Part shown: positions 51,573 to 61,395 of the stretch, piece by piece
Numbering within the stretch: position 1 is the stretch's first letter
Layout of the letters: each line of letters begins with the position of its first letter
Source of the DNA: Paenibacillus sp. OV219
GTDB taxonomy: Bacteria; Bacillota; Bacilli; Paenibacillales; Paenibacillaceae
Assembly: GCF_900110075.1 (NCBI RefSeq)
Contig: NZ_FOCJ01000009.1
Span: 1-64,000, forward strand
Direction: 5' to 3'
DNA: 64,000 bases
Notes under the pieces: model-generated
Seen by the model: the letters and a program-made list of their open reading frames with translations, nothing else
Database searches by the model: none
Told to the model about the DNA's origin: nothing
Position numbers and translations under genes: made by a program

Positions 51573-52229
51573 ATGACCAGCAAAGCGGTGAATCGGATGA
51601 GGCATGCGGAGGAGAAGAAGACGGCCCGGCTTCTTGCCGCGAAGCGGCGGGACAGCTTCCCGGAGCAGCAGCGGCTCGCTTGGTCGGATACGGCCTGCCA
51701 GCAGACAGTCGATTGGCTGCAGCACCTTGCAGGACCGATGGTGAGCAGCGTTATGATCTATATCCCATTTCGTTCGGAGCTCGATACGACACTCTTGATT
51801 GAGTGGTGCTGGCGCAAAGGCATTTCAGTCATTGTGCCGCGCTGCGTGAAGGAAAACCGTGCCATGGAGCTGTATTTGCTTCAGGCTTGGGACGAACTAG
51901 TGCCTGGCGCTTATGGCATTAGAGAACCGGATTCTACGACGGTGCAACGATGGGATTTGGCCGTTCAGCTGCCGGACGTCATCTTCGTGCCGGGGTTATC
52001 GTTCGATACGAGCGGCGGCAGGCTGGGCTACGGAGGCGGTTATTATGACCGGTTTCATGAGGTGCTGAGTCGTATCTCTGCTGAGCAGAAGCGGAAGTTC
52101 CCGCTCTGGGTAGGCCTTGGCTACGAAGCGCAGTGGGTCGATAGCGTGCCAATGGACGAACATGATGCGGCCGTCGATGCGGTCATTACGGAACATGGAG
52201 TGACAAGGGGGCGCGCAGGATGGATTTGA
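51573..52229 (+). CDS. 5-formyltetrahydrofolate cyclo-ligase
   Basis: A 218-residue folate enzyme that turns 5-formyl-THF into 5,10-methenyl-THF using ATP. Diagnostic stretches: [20 protein letters not shown] and [20 protein letters not shown] followed by YGGGYYDR, the C-terminal phosphate and pterin-binding loop. TGGAG lies 6-7 bases before the ATG at 51573. Its end overlaps the moaC start by 10 bp, so the folate and molybdenum-cofactor genes are translated together. Confidence 0.92.
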   Translation: MTSKAVNRMRHAEEKKTARLLAAKRRDSFPEQQRLAWSDTACQQTVDWLQHLAGPMVSSVMIYIPFRSELDTTLLIEWCWRKGISVIVPRCVKENRAMELYLLQAWDELVPGAYGIREPDSTTVQRWDLAVQLPDVIFVPGLSFDTSGGRLGYGGGYYDRFHEVLSRISAEQKRKFPLWVGLGYEAQWVDSVPMDEHDAAVDAVITEHGVTRGRAGWI

Positions 52230-52693
52230 CACATTTTAATGAACAGGGTAGAGCTCGCATGGTGGACATCTCCGACAAAGAGGTGACCTCACGCATTGCA
52301 GTTGCGCGTACGACTGTGACGATGGCAGAAGATACATTGTTACGGATCAAAGCGGGCACCATTGGCAAAGGAGATGTGCTCGCGGTTGCGCAAGTGGCGG
52401 GCATTATGGCGGCGAAGAACACGTCGAACTGGATTCCGATGTGCCATCCGCTTCCGCTGACTGGCGTGAATTTGGCTTTTGCTGATAATGGCAAGGATGA
52501 GCTATATATAGAAGGCACTGTGAAGACGACCGGTAAGACCGGCGTTGAGATGGAGGCACTAACAGCAGTCTCCGCGGCTGCGCTGACCGTGTACGATATG
52601 TGCAAGGCGCTGCAGAAGGACATGGGTATCGGACCGACCTATCTGAGCGCGAAGAGCGGCGGAAAAAACGGTGATTATACAGTTGATCGTTAA
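52220..52693 (+). CDS. moaC: Cyclic pyranopterin monophosphate synthase MoaC
   Basis: A 157-residue MoaC, second enzyme of molybdenum-cofactor synthesis, forming cyclic pyranopterin monophosphate from the MoaA product. It starts [20 protein letters not shown] and has the active-site stretches [12 protein letters not shown] and [20 protein letters not shown]. The ribosome site (GGGGG, 7 bases) lies inside the preceding gene. moaC next to tatA and groESL is also seen in B. subtilis. Confidence 0.95.
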   Translation: MDLTHFNEQGRARMVDISDKEVTSRIAVARTTVTMAEDTLLRIKAGTIGKGDVLAVAQVAGIMAAKNTSNWIPMCHPLPLTGVNLAFADNGKDELYIEGTVKTTGKTGVEMEALTAVSAAALTVYDMCKALQKDMGIGPTYLSAKSGGKNGDYTVDR

Positions 52694-52733
52694 TGGCATA
52701 TCTTTCTGAAAAAGCGATTGGGGGAAGAAGCTC

Positions 52734-53228
52734 ATGCGGTGGAAAGTAGCGTTATTAACAGCGAGCGACAAAGGATCGCGAGGCGAGCGCGAGGATACAA
52801 GCGCACAAGTTATCCGGGAGCTGGTAGAAGAAGAGCTCAGCGGAGAAATCGTCGATTACCGGATAGTACCCGACGAGCAGGATGAAATTATGGCGGCACT
52901 TATTGAGATGACCGACTACTATCAAGCGGACCTTGTCATTACGACGGGCGGCACAGGACTTGCGCCACGTGATTTGACACCGGAAGCGACGCTGAAAGTC
53001 ATCGATCGCGAAGTGCCTGGACTTGCAGAAGCGATGCGCGTTGGCGCTATGCAGCGCACACGCAGAGCGATGCTATCGCGCGGTGTATGCGGCATTCGCG
53101 GCCGGTCACTGATTATTAACTTGCCTGGCAGCCCGAAGGGTGTACATGAAAATTTATTGGCCATTATGGATCAGCTCCCGCATGCACTTAGCATCCTCTC
53201 CGGCCGGATAGGAGAGCATACAGAGTGA
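52734..53228 (+). CDS. mog: Molybdopterin adenylyltransferase (MogA/MoaB family)
   Basis: A 164-residue protein with the MPT-binding motifs LVITTGGTGLAPRDLTPEAT and IINLPGSPKGVHEN, and the N-terminal ALLTASDKGSRGEREDTSA. It adenylylates molybdopterin before molybdate insertion. GGGGGAAG lies upstream of the ATG. Its stop overlaps the GTG start of the next gene. Confidence 0.92.
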   Translation: MRWKVALLTASDKGSRGEREDTSAQVIRELVEEELSGEIVDYRIVPDEQDEIMAALIEMTDYYQADLVITTGGTGLAPRDLTPEATLKVIDREVPGLAEAMRVGAMQRTRRAMLSRGVCGIRGRSLIINLPGSPKGVHENLLAIMDQLPHALSILSGRIGEHTE

Positions 53229-54253
53229 GTGAGAGCAAACGTACGGTATTGAAGGAAGTGCCCGTGCAGGAAGCGATCGGCCTTCGGCTCGCGCATGATC
53301 TGACTCAGATCATCCCCGGGCAGTTTAAGGGACGACTGTTTAAGAAAGGCCATTTGATTACAGAAGCAGATATACCTAAGCTCCTTGATATTGGCAAGGA
53401 GCATATTTACATTATGGAGCTTGCCGAAGGCGATCTGCATGAGGATGACGCGGCCCGCCGTATGGCAAGTGCGCTCTGGTGCGAGAGCCTTCAGCTGTCT
53501 GAGCCGCATGAGGGCAAGGTGGCGATCAAGTCGGCGCTGGACGTTCCAGCCATAGCCGAGATCGACCCGGCTGTCGTTCATGCCGTTAACGAGCTAGGCG
53601 AGATTGCGCTTGCGACGGTGCTGACGAACGCAGTGATAATGCCCGGCGGACAGCTGGCTGCGACGCGGGTCATTCCGCTAGTTGTGCCAGAGGCTAAAGT
53701 GCACGCGGTGGAAGAGCTAATTGTCAGCTATAAGGAACTGCACGAAGGCGCGTCTCCGCTTCGCTTGAAGCCACTTCGCAAATTCCGGATCGGCCTGCTG
53801 ACGACGGGTGGAGAAGTATTTTCTGGAAGGATTCAGGATAAGTTCGGTCCAGCCGTTACACGTATCGTAGAGTCGCTCGGTTCGGAGATTGCAGAGCAGC
53901 GTTTCTCGCCGGATGACCGCCATACAATTGTCAAGGAAATACACTATTTACGCGATCAGTCGTATGATATGATACTTGTAACAGGCGGGATGTCGGTAGA
54001 CCCCGATGACCGCACGCCAGCTGCGATTGCCGAGGCCGGCGCGCAAATTGTTAGCTATGGAACACCGATGCTTCCAGGCTCGATGCTGCTTATGGGCTAT
54101 ATCGGCGATGTACCGATTATGGGACTCCCAGGCTGTGTCATGCATGACCCGTACACCGCGTTCAATGTGCTGCTGCCGCGGATTCTCGCAGGCGACACCA
54201 TTACAAGAGCGGACATTGTCGGGATGGGCTATGGCGGGCTGCATGGTTGTTAA
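53225..54253 (+). CDS. MoeA-like molybdopterin-binding protein
   Basis: A 342-residue protein of the MoCF-biosynthesis fold, shorter than MoeA and of the stand-alone molybdopterin-binding type. It begins with KRTVLKEVPVQEAIGLRLAH and has the MPT-binding core FRIGLLTTGGEVFSGRIQDK (about 180-200) and MILVTGGMSVDPDDRTPAAI (about 240-260), and ends GYGGLHGC. It probably completes the moaC-mog-moeA unit but moaA, moaD, moaE and modABC are not in this window. GTG start overlapping the mog stop. Confidence 0.88.
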   Translation: MSESKRTVLKEVPVQEAIGLRLAHDLTQIIPGQFKGRLFKKGHLITEADIPKLLDIGKEHIYIMELAEGDLHEDDAARRMASALWCESLQLSEPHEGKVAIKSALDVPAIAEIDPAVVHAVNELGEIALATVLTNAVIMPGGQLAATRVIPLVVPEAKVHAVEELIVSYKELHEGASPLRLKPLRKFRIGLLTTGGEVFSGRIQDKFGPAVTRIVESLGSEIAEQRFSPDDRHTIVKEIHYLRDQSYDMILVTGGMSVDPDDRTPAAIAEAGAQIVSYGTPMLPGSMLLMGYIGDVPIMGLPGCVMHDPYTAFNVLLPRILAGDTITRADIVGMGYGGLHGC

Positions 54254-54364
54254 TGATCATCATGGTTAATGATTAATGAAGTGAACTGACTACTTCCTCT
54301 GCCCTACTAGGCAGATTACTCGTTGCATAAGCTTTACAAGTCAATAGAAGGAGGTCATTTAAAG

Positions 54365-54616
54365 ATGTTTAATGGTATTGGCGTAACAGGTTTTCTACTT
54401 ATTGCACTTGTCGCATTGCTGCTGTTCGGACCGAACAAGCTGCCCGAGCTCGGCCGCGCATTCGGCCGCACGCTGAAGGAATTCAAGGCAGGCGCGAAAG
54501 ACATAATGGACGATAACGACGATCGTGATCGCAATCAGGCGAATCGGGTTGAAGTGAACCGTACGGATCGTACGGCTACTGAAGATCAAAGCACGAACAA
54601 GCGGCTCCCAGAATAA
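54365..54616 (+). CDS. tatA: Tat translocase subunit TatA
   Basis: An 83-residue TatA. One short hydrophobic helix (about 6-22), the FGPNKLPELGRAFGRTLKEF hinge and amphipathic helix, then a charged low-complexity tail (DDNDDRDRNQANRVEVNRTD). GAAGGAGG lies 9-10 bases before the ATG at 54365. With TatC it makes the minimal twin-arginine export system of Gram-positive bacteria. A terminator separates it from tatC. Confidence 0.95.
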   Translation: MFNGIGVTGFLLIALVALLLFGPNKLPELGRAFGRTLKEFKAGAKDIMDDNDDRDRNQANRVEVNRTDRTATEDQSTNKRLPE

Positions 54617-54634
54617 CTGGGGCCCGCTTTTTTT
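54599..54634 (+). terminator. Intrinsic terminator after tatA
   Basis: AAGCGGCTCCCAG pairs with CTGGGGCCCGCTT and is followed by TTTTTT, overlapping the tatA 3' end. It may lower tatC expression relative to tatA. Confidence 0.8.
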
Positions 54635-54710
54635 AGTCAAGGCACAAAATCGATTTGTGTTCTTACATAGTGGCATCAATGTCGTTTTTGCTTGGAAGGA
54701 GTTGTAAGCA

Positions 54711-55502
54711 GTGGCAGATAGGAAAGAACCCATGACTGCGGATGCGGCACGCGGCGATCAGCTTATGTCGCTGTTTGATCATATTGGCGAGCTTCGCAAG
54801 CGTTTGATCATCATCATCATTGTCCTCGTGATCGGAATGATTATCGGCCTTGTGTGCGCGGACCCGGTATATAATTTCCTCATTAACCAGGAGCCGGTTA
54901 AGGGCATGGAGCTTCACGCATTCTCCTTGTGGGATGCGATTGGCATTTATATGAAATTTGCGCTTGTTATCGCGCTTATTCTGGTGCTGCCTGTAGCAGC
55001 GTATCAGATTTGGTCGTTCGTTAAGCCGGCGCTTCGCGTGCAGGAGCAGCGGGCAACGTTGATGTTTATCCCGTTCGTGCTCTTTATGTTTCTGGTCGGA
55101 TTGGCCTTCTCGTACTTGGTTGTGTTCCCGATGGCGTTTAATTTCACGACGAAGGTTGCAAGACATTTAAACTTGATCGAAACATACGGTATTTATCAGT
55201 ACTTCTCGTTTATGTTCAATATTATTCTGCCAATCTCGCTCCTCTTCGAGCTGCCGATTGCGATTATGTTTCTGACGAAGCTGCGCATTCTGAATCCGAA
55301 GCGACTGCGGAAGATGCGCCGTCTGGCGTATTTCATCCTCATCATCATCGGTGTCATCGTAACGCCGCCGGACTTTATATCCGATTCACTAGTAGCAGCC
55401 CCGCTCATTCTGTTGTATGAACTGAGTGTGCTGCTGTCGAGCGTCGTGTACCGGAAACAGCTTAAGGCTGATAAGGCTTGGGAAGCAGAATATGGGAATT
55501 AA
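54711..55502 (+). CDS. tatC: Tat translocase subunit TatC
   Basis: A 263-residue TatC with six hydrophobic segments and the family hallmark FDHIGELRKRL at the N-terminus, where twin-arginine signal peptides bind. The later APLILLYELSVLLS and VGVIVTPPDFISD-like segments (read IIGVIVTPPDFISD) are also conserved. GTG start with GGAAGGAG upstream. Terminator follows. Confidence 0.95.
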   Translation: MADRKEPMTADAARGDQLMSLFDHIGELRKRLIIIIIVLVIGMIIGLVCADPVYNFLINQEPVKGMELHAFSLWDAIGIYMKFALVIALILVLPVAAYQIWSFVKPALRVQEQRATLMFIPFVLFMFLVGLAFSYLVVFPMAFNFTTKVARHLNLIETYGIYQYFSFMFNIILPISLLFELPIAIMFLTKLRILNPKRLRKMRRLAYFILIIIGVIVTPPDFISDSLVAAPLILLYELSVLLSSVVYRKQLKADKAWEAEYGN

Positions 55503-55507
55503 TAGGT

Positions 55508-55537
55508 AAGGTCGACCTTTTGGTCGGCTTTTTTTAT
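55508..55537 (+). terminator. Intrinsic terminator after tatC
   Basis: GTCGACC pairs with GGTCGGC around TTTT, followed by a seven-base T-run. Confidence 0.82.
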
Positions 55538-55595
55538 TTGCAGCAGGGCAGCTTCGGTTGATTGTAAAATTCATTTGAATTCGTGATCGTAAGAC

Positions 55596-55624
55596 TTGAA
55601 ATTTGTCGGTAAAATCGGTATTAT
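55596..55624 (+). promoter_or_regulatory. Sigma-A promoter for groESL
   Basis: TTGAAA (55596-55601), 17-bp spacer, TATTAT (55619-55624). The CIRCE operator begins about 11 bp downstream, over the start site. Confidence 0.8.
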
Positions 55625-55635
55625 AAAACTTGTTA

Positions 55636-55662
55636 TTAGCACTTGATGATTGCGAGTGCTAA
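55636..55662. promoter_or_regulatory. CIRCE operator (HrcA binding site)
   Basis: TTAGCACTT-N9-GAGTGCTAA differs from the consensus TTAGCACTC-N9-GAGTGCTAA by one base. HrcA repression of groESL is released on heat shock. hrcA is not in this window. Confidence 0.96.
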
Positions 55663-55704
55663 CAGTAAAAATTTGCAGCACCAAATCAGGAGGAGGCTAT
55701 TTTC

Positions 55705-55986
55705 ATGATCAGACCTTTAGGTGAACGCGTATTGATCGAACCAATCGCGAAAGAAGAAACGACTGCTAGCGGCATTTTGTTGCCGGAAACAGCGAAAGAG
55801 AAGCCGCAAGAAGGCAAAGTTATCGCTGTAGGCAGCGGCGCGGTTAAAGACGGCGTACGTATTGCGCTTGAAGTTAAGGAAGGCGACCGCGTGTTGTTCT
55901 CCAAATATGCTGGTACAGAAGTGAAGTTCGAAGGCAAAGAGCTTTTGATTATGAAAGAAAGCGACATTCACGCGATCTTGGGCTAA
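55705..55986 (+). CDS. groES: Co-chaperonin GroES
   Basis: A 93-residue GroES, the heptameric lid of the chaperonin. It begins [13 protein letters not shown], has the mobile loop region ([20 protein letters not shown]) and ends [18 protein letters not shown] lies 8 bases before the ATG. First gene of groESL, under CIRCE and sigma-A control. Confidence 0.98.
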   Translation: MIRPLGERVLIEPIAKEETTASGILLPETAKEKPQEGKVIAVGSGAVKDGVRIALEVKEGDRVLFSKYAGTEVKFEGKELLIMKESDIHAILG

Positions 55987-56000
55987 GCCTTCCGGCTTGA

Positions 56001-57707
<1,707 letters not shown>

Positions 57708-57720
57708 TATGCGCCCTTAG

Positions 57721-57839
57721 CCCTTGATTTATAAGGGTTTTAAGGTGTCGGGGTATCCTAAGGGTAACTAAAGGGTAACATCGGCAGAAAACGAGAGGCT
57801 TCTCATGAGTTCACTGAACTTGTGGGACGCCTCTTTTTT
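57721..57839 (+). terminator. Terminators after groEL
   Basis: Two hairpins. A weak one at 57721-57740 (CCCTT with AAGGG, then TTTTAA) and a strong one at 57793-57839 (AGAGGC with GCCTCT, inner AGTTC/GAACT, then T6). Confidence 0.75.
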
Positions 57840-57870
57840 CATGCCCAGCTGATGTTAATCATTTCAATGA

Positions 57871-57899
57871 TTGACAATCCGTATACTCTATGTGATATT
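57871..57899 (+). promoter_or_regulatory. Candidate sigma-A promoter for the acyltransferase gene
   Basis: TTGACA (57871-57876), 17-bp spacer, GATATT (57894-57899). A consensus -35 box with a mediocre -10 box. Confidence 0.5.
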
Positions 57900-57960
57900 T
57901 TAGCTAAACTAAGTTGCCCTATTAAAATGATCGCTTTTAATATAAGGGGGAGAATATCGG

Positions 57961-59127
57961 ATGGCTGAAAATGGGCGGCTGGGTGAATTAGACTCTCTTC
58001 GTGGAATCGCTTCCATGAGTGTGGTGCTCTATCATTCCGCCTCGCTTCTTGGAATAATGGCTGCTTTGCCATGGCTGTATCATTCACCGCTTCAGATCTT
58101 GCTGGCCGGCCATCAGGCCGTAATTTTCTTCTTTCTCTTAAGTGGATTTGTGTTGGCTTTGCCGTTTGCCGAGGGGAAATCACGTGGTTATGGCAACTTC
58201 ATGCTTCGGCGTCTGATCCGGCTGTACCCGCCTTATATCGTCTCTCTCGCATTTGGGCTCATCCTGCGCCTTCTATGCTATCGTGTTCCGATTAACGATC
58301 TTTGGTCCAGGCCGATCGGCTGGGTTCCGATTTTACAGCACGTTTTCATGATTGATCAATTCCATCAGCAGTATTTCAATCCGGTCGTTTGGTCACTTGT
58401 CATGGAGATGCGCATAGCGCTTCTATTTCCTTTCATTATTTGGTTCGTCATGAGGGCGAACTGGATGTGGAGCTGCTTGATCGGTTTCGTTCTATCGATC
58501 TGCGGGATTCTCCTACATGTGCGCTATCAAGAAAGCATCGATTTCTTCACGAATTATTACGATACAGCGCATTACGTATTCATGTTTGTTGTAGGCGCAA
58601 TTATGGCGAAGCACCGCCATCGCCTGGTGGATTATTTCAAAAGCCTTCGAATCGTTACTCGACTTGTGCTTGGTATTGTTGCTTTCATCGTATATACGTG
58701 GGGAAACAATCTGGGTTGGGATCACTGGGGACTTGAAGGGAACCTTGTGTCGGACTGGTTTACAATGTTAACCTCGAGCTTCTTTATTATCGCGGCTTTA
58801 GCATCGGTAAGGTTTAAAAGCGTTCTCCATTGGCGGCCGATCGCGTTTGTCGGACGTGTCTCGTACAGCTTATACCTCGTACACCTTGTCGTATTGATCG
58901 CATTGATGAACTTGTTCACCAATCAATCATCAATCCTATACCCGGACGATTATGAGAAATACTATATCTCGCCTTATTTGCTGCTAGTTGGCACCGTTGG
59001 CCTCAGCCTGGCACTCGCTGCACTGTCTTATCGTTATGTCGAGCTGCCATCCATACGTCTTGGACGTTACCTGATGGGCGGCAGAGTAAAACGCCAAAAC
59101 TATCAAGGTGAAATGTCAGCAAAATAA
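57961..59127 (+). CDS. Membrane acyltransferase (acyltransferase 3 / OafA family)
   Basis: A 388-residue protein with about ten hydrophobic segments and the family hallmarks: LDSLRGIASMSVVLYHSASL at the N-terminus (the R-[...]-H pair) and FLLSGFVLA, RLIRLYPPYIV, FVGRVSYSLYLVHLVV later. These enzymes acetylate or otherwise acylate surface polysaccharides, peptidoglycan or lipids, using cytoplasmic acyl-CoA. The acceptor is unknown. AAGGGGGAG lies upstream of the ATG. The repeat-type terminator follows 10 bp after the stop. Confidence 0.9.
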   Translation: MAENGRLGELDSLRGIASMSVVLYHSASLLGIMAALPWLYHSPLQILLAGHQAVIFFFLLSGFVLALPFAEGKSRGYGNFMLRRLIRLYPPYIVSLAFGLILRLLCYRVPINDLWSRPIGWVPILQHVFMIDQFHQQYFNPVVWSLVMEMRIALLFPFIIWFVMRANWMWSCLIGFVLSICGILLHVRYQESIDFFTNYYDTAHYVFMFVVGAIMAKHRHRLVDYFKSLRIVTRLVLGIVAFIVYTWGNNLGWDHWGLEGNLVSDWFTMLTSSFFIIAALASVRFKSVLHWRPIAFVGRVSYSLYLVHLVVLIALMNLFTNQSSILYPDDYEKYYISPYLLLVGTVGLSLALAALSYRYVELPSIRLGRYLMGGRVKRQNYQGEMSAK

Positions 59128-59138
59128 AAGCAATTAGG

Positions 59139-59180
59139 CGGCCTTATCCTGAATTCTATAGGACTGAGGCCGTTTAGCTT
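59139..59180 (+). terminator. Terminator-like hairpin, second copy of the dispersed element
   Basis: CGGCCTTATCC pairs with GGACTGAGGCCG around a loop containing GAATTC, and is followed by TTTAGCTTT. About 40 of 46 bases match the reverse complement of the hairpin at 5-48, including the loop and the downstream GTTTAGCTTT. Confidence 0.75.
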
Positions 59181-59230
59181 TGCTCATAGCATCAGTTTTT
59201 TTATTTGTGCGAAAGACCAAAAGATAGGTA

Positions 59231-59259
59231 TTGCCACAATATTGAAAGTAAGCTATATT
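59231..59259 (+). promoter_or_regulatory. Sigma-A promoter of the inositol cluster
   Basis: TTGCCA (59231-59236), 17-bp spacer, TATATT (59254-59259). Operator O1 begins 4 bp downstream, over the start site. Confidence 0.65.
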
Positions 59260-59262
59260 TAA

Positions 59263-59282
59263 AAATCTAAGCGCTTAGATTT
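59263..59282. promoter_or_regulatory. LacI-family operator O1
   Basis: AAATCTAAGCGCTTAGATTT is a perfect 20-bp palindrome with the central CG-step core typical of LacI/GalR operators. Placed at about +1 to +20. Confidence 0.8.
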
Positions 59283-59348
59283 ATTTTACCAACTTAAATA
59301 GCGTCAACTAGAAAAGAAATACTTAGTGGTGACTTTTTTTTTAATCAA

Positions 59349-59368
59349 AAATCTAACCGCTTACATTT
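59349..59368. promoter_or_regulatory. LacI-family operator O2
   Basis: AAATCTAACCGCTTACATTT matches O1 at 18 of 20 positions. Its centre is 86 bp from that of O1, so DNA looping by a tetramer or two dimers is possible. Confidence 0.75.
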
Positions 59369-59468
59369 TTTACGAAACAATTACGTGTAGGGACAGCGCC
59401 TAATTTCAAGCAAGTGGATTATCGATGAAGAATGTAGCTATCAAATCAACCTTTGAGGTGGAATGATC

Positions 59469-60440
59469 ATGAAAATTGGAGTAGTCGGTGCAGGGAATAT
59501 GGGGGGATTGCATACCTCCTTACTTAAGAATCGTCAAGATGTTGAGTTTGTAGGGGTTACTGATATTGATCTGGAGCGCTGTACTAAATTTTGTGATATT
59601 CATGGAGGAAGAGCATACAGAAATGTGCAGGAAATGATTCAAAGCGGCGGAGCCGAAATCGTATTTGTAACGGTACCGAATACGAAGCACAAACAGGTGA
59701 TCATTGATGGTTTAAGAGAGGGCGCAATCGTTTTCGGTGAGAAGCCTTTCGTTACGAGCCTTGCCGATGCGGATGAAATTATGACAGAGCTGGCAGGAAC
59801 AGAGAATCGTCTCTATGTCGGGTTTAACCGCCGTTTCGCGCCTGTATATGCAAGGGCTAAAGACTGGATTCGGCAAGGCTTTGAGGTTCAATCTGCTAAT
59901 TTCATAATGAACGACGGGGATATGACTTCTCCCCCATGGGTCATCAATACAGCATTGACCGGCGGATTTCTATATGACACAACGATCCATATGTTTGATA
60001 TGATTCGATTCCTGATTGGGGAAATCGCTGAGGTGCAGTGTATTGCTCAGCAAAGCTATTATCCTTTGCAAGACAACTTCTCGTTTATATTTACGACCAA
60101 GAATGGGAAATCCATAGTCATGAGCTCAAACGGTCATGCGTCGTGGGCCTATCCTTCCGAGCGTGTCCAGCTTTGGGGCAATCATGCTACGATCGTAACC
60201 GAAGAACTGGACAAAGTTCTGCACTGTGGTTCCAATCAAGCAACTCTCGATATTACGGATGTGAAGAACCTGGAACGTAACCAAAAATGGGGATATGCGC
60301 AAATGCATGAAGACTTCCTGGGTGCGATTGCATCAAACAAACCATTTAGTGTCACTCCCGAAGATGGTTATAAGTCGGTACTCATTACAGAAGCTTGCTA
60401 TCAAAGCGCTGCCCAAGGTGGTAAAGCCGTTCACGTATAG
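59469..60440 (+). CDS. iolG: Gfo/Idh/MocA oxidoreductase, probable inositol 2-dehydrogenase
   Basis: A 323-residue NAD-dependent dehydrogenase. The Rossmann loop is MKIGVVGAGNMGGLH, the catalytic Lys is in VFGEKPF, and the DxxxH pair is in FLYDTTIHMFD. With the iolE-like gene 9 bp downstream it is most likely myo-inositol 2-dehydrogenase or a related scyllo/chiro enzyme; family members act on several sugars, so the symbol is provisional. The ATG at 59469 is chosen over 59463 from the AGGTGG spacing of about 7 bases. By eye the codons are more AT-rich than in the tsa-groEL region. Confidence 0.8.
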   Translation: MKIGVVGAGNMGGLHTSLLKNRQDVEFVGVTDIDLERCTKFCDIHGGRAYRNVQEMIQSGGAEIVFVTVPNTKHKQVIIDGLREGAIVFGEKPFVTSLADADEIMTELAGTENRLYVGFNRRFAPVYARAKDWIRQGFEVQSANFIMNDGDMTSPPWVINTALTGGFLYDTTIHMFDMIRFLIGEIAEVQCIAQQSYYPLQDNFSFIFTTKNGKSIVMSSNGHASWAYPSERVQLWGNHATIVTEELDKVLHCGSNQATLDITDVKNLERNQKWGYAQMHEDFLGAIASNKPFSVTPEDGYKSVLITEACYQSAAQGGKAVHV

Positions 60441-60449
60441 GAGGGTTTC

Positions 60450-61358
60450 ATGATGACTATTTTTTATAACTGCGAGCTGGGTATTCAGCCGATTAACTGG
60501 GCAAATGACGATTTGACGGATTTAGGTGATCATTACTCCTTCGAGCAAATTGTGGACGAGATGCAAGCTCTAGGCTTCAGAGGTACGGAAATCGGTCGAA
60601 AATATCCGAAGGATCCGAGCAAGCTCCGCAAGGAGCTTGGTGCGAGAGGCCTTGTTGTCACATCGGGCTGGTGCGACATTCTGTTCTCCGATCCTACGGC
60701 GGCAGATGAAGAAGCGATGGATAAATTCCAGAAGCACGTATTGTTCTTGAAGGAAATGGGCGCCCGCTATGTGGTTACGGCTGACGGCGGAGGCTCTGTG
60801 CACTGGGATCCGAGGGAGGACCGATCGCATAAAGGGGTCCGCAAATACAGTGACGAGCATTGGGCTTCACTGTGCGAGAACTTGAACGCTGCTGGCGAGT
60901 TTTGCCGCGCTCACCGTATGACGCTCGTATATCACATCCATGCAGGCACAGGTGTGGAAACAATGGAAGAAACCGATCGCCTATGCGCCGGAACGAATCC
61001 GGAAATCGTCTCCCTGCTTGTTGATACGGGCCACCTGCATTATTGCGGTGTAGATCCAGTTGCCGTTGTCCGCAAATACGGTAACAGAGTCAAATACATT
61101 CACTTGAAGGACGTTAGACAAGAAGTCCTTGACCGCGTCAAGCAAGAAGGCATCCATTTTAACGATTCCGTGCGCATGGGCGTGTTCACCGTTCCGGGCG
61201 ATGGTTCGCTGGATTTCAGGCCGTTCTTTGAAGCGCTCGCGGACGTGGAGTACCAGGGTTGGCTAATCATTGAGGCCGAGCAGGATTCGCTTACGGCGAA
61301 CCCCGTTGAATATGCACAAAAAGCGTTAGGCTACATACGCTCATTAACAAATTTATAA
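60450..61358 (+). CDS. iolE: Probable myo-inosose-2 dehydratase / sugar epimerase-isomerase
   Basis: A 302-residue TIM-barrel protein of the AP-endonuclease-like 2 family. The N-terminal LGIQPINWANDDLTDLGDHY and EMQALGFRGTEIGRKYPKDP stretches match IolE, which dehydrates 2-keto-myo-inositol; metal ligands are expected in AGTGVETMEETD, LVDTGHLHYCG and IIEAEQD. GGAGGGT lies 5-6 bases before the ATG. It is 9 bp after the iolG-like gene and 37 bp before the LacI-type regulator. Confidence 0.82.
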   Translation: MMTIFYNCELGIQPINWANDDLTDLGDHYSFEQIVDEMQALGFRGTEIGRKYPKDPSKLRKELGARGLVVTSGWCDILFSDPTAADEEAMDKFQKHVLFLKEMGARYVVTADGGGSVHWDPREDRSHKGVRKYSDEHWASLCENLNAAGEFCRAHRMTLVYHIHAGTGVETMEETDRLCAGTNPEIVSLLVDTGHLHYCGVDPVAVVRKYGNRVKYIHLKDVRQEVLDRVKQEGIHFNDSVRMGVFTVPGDGSLDFRPFFEALADVEYQGWLIIEAEQDSLTANPVEYAQKALGYIRSLTNL

Positions 61359-61395
61359 GCTACCTTAAATACGAAATTGGACGGGGTTGTGCGAA

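Noticed and set aside
51441-51725. N-terminal extension of the ABC-F protein (95 codons)
   Set aside because: The extension lacks similarity to ABC-F and crosses the upstream promoter region; the Met at 51440 has GGAGG upstream and gives the normal length.
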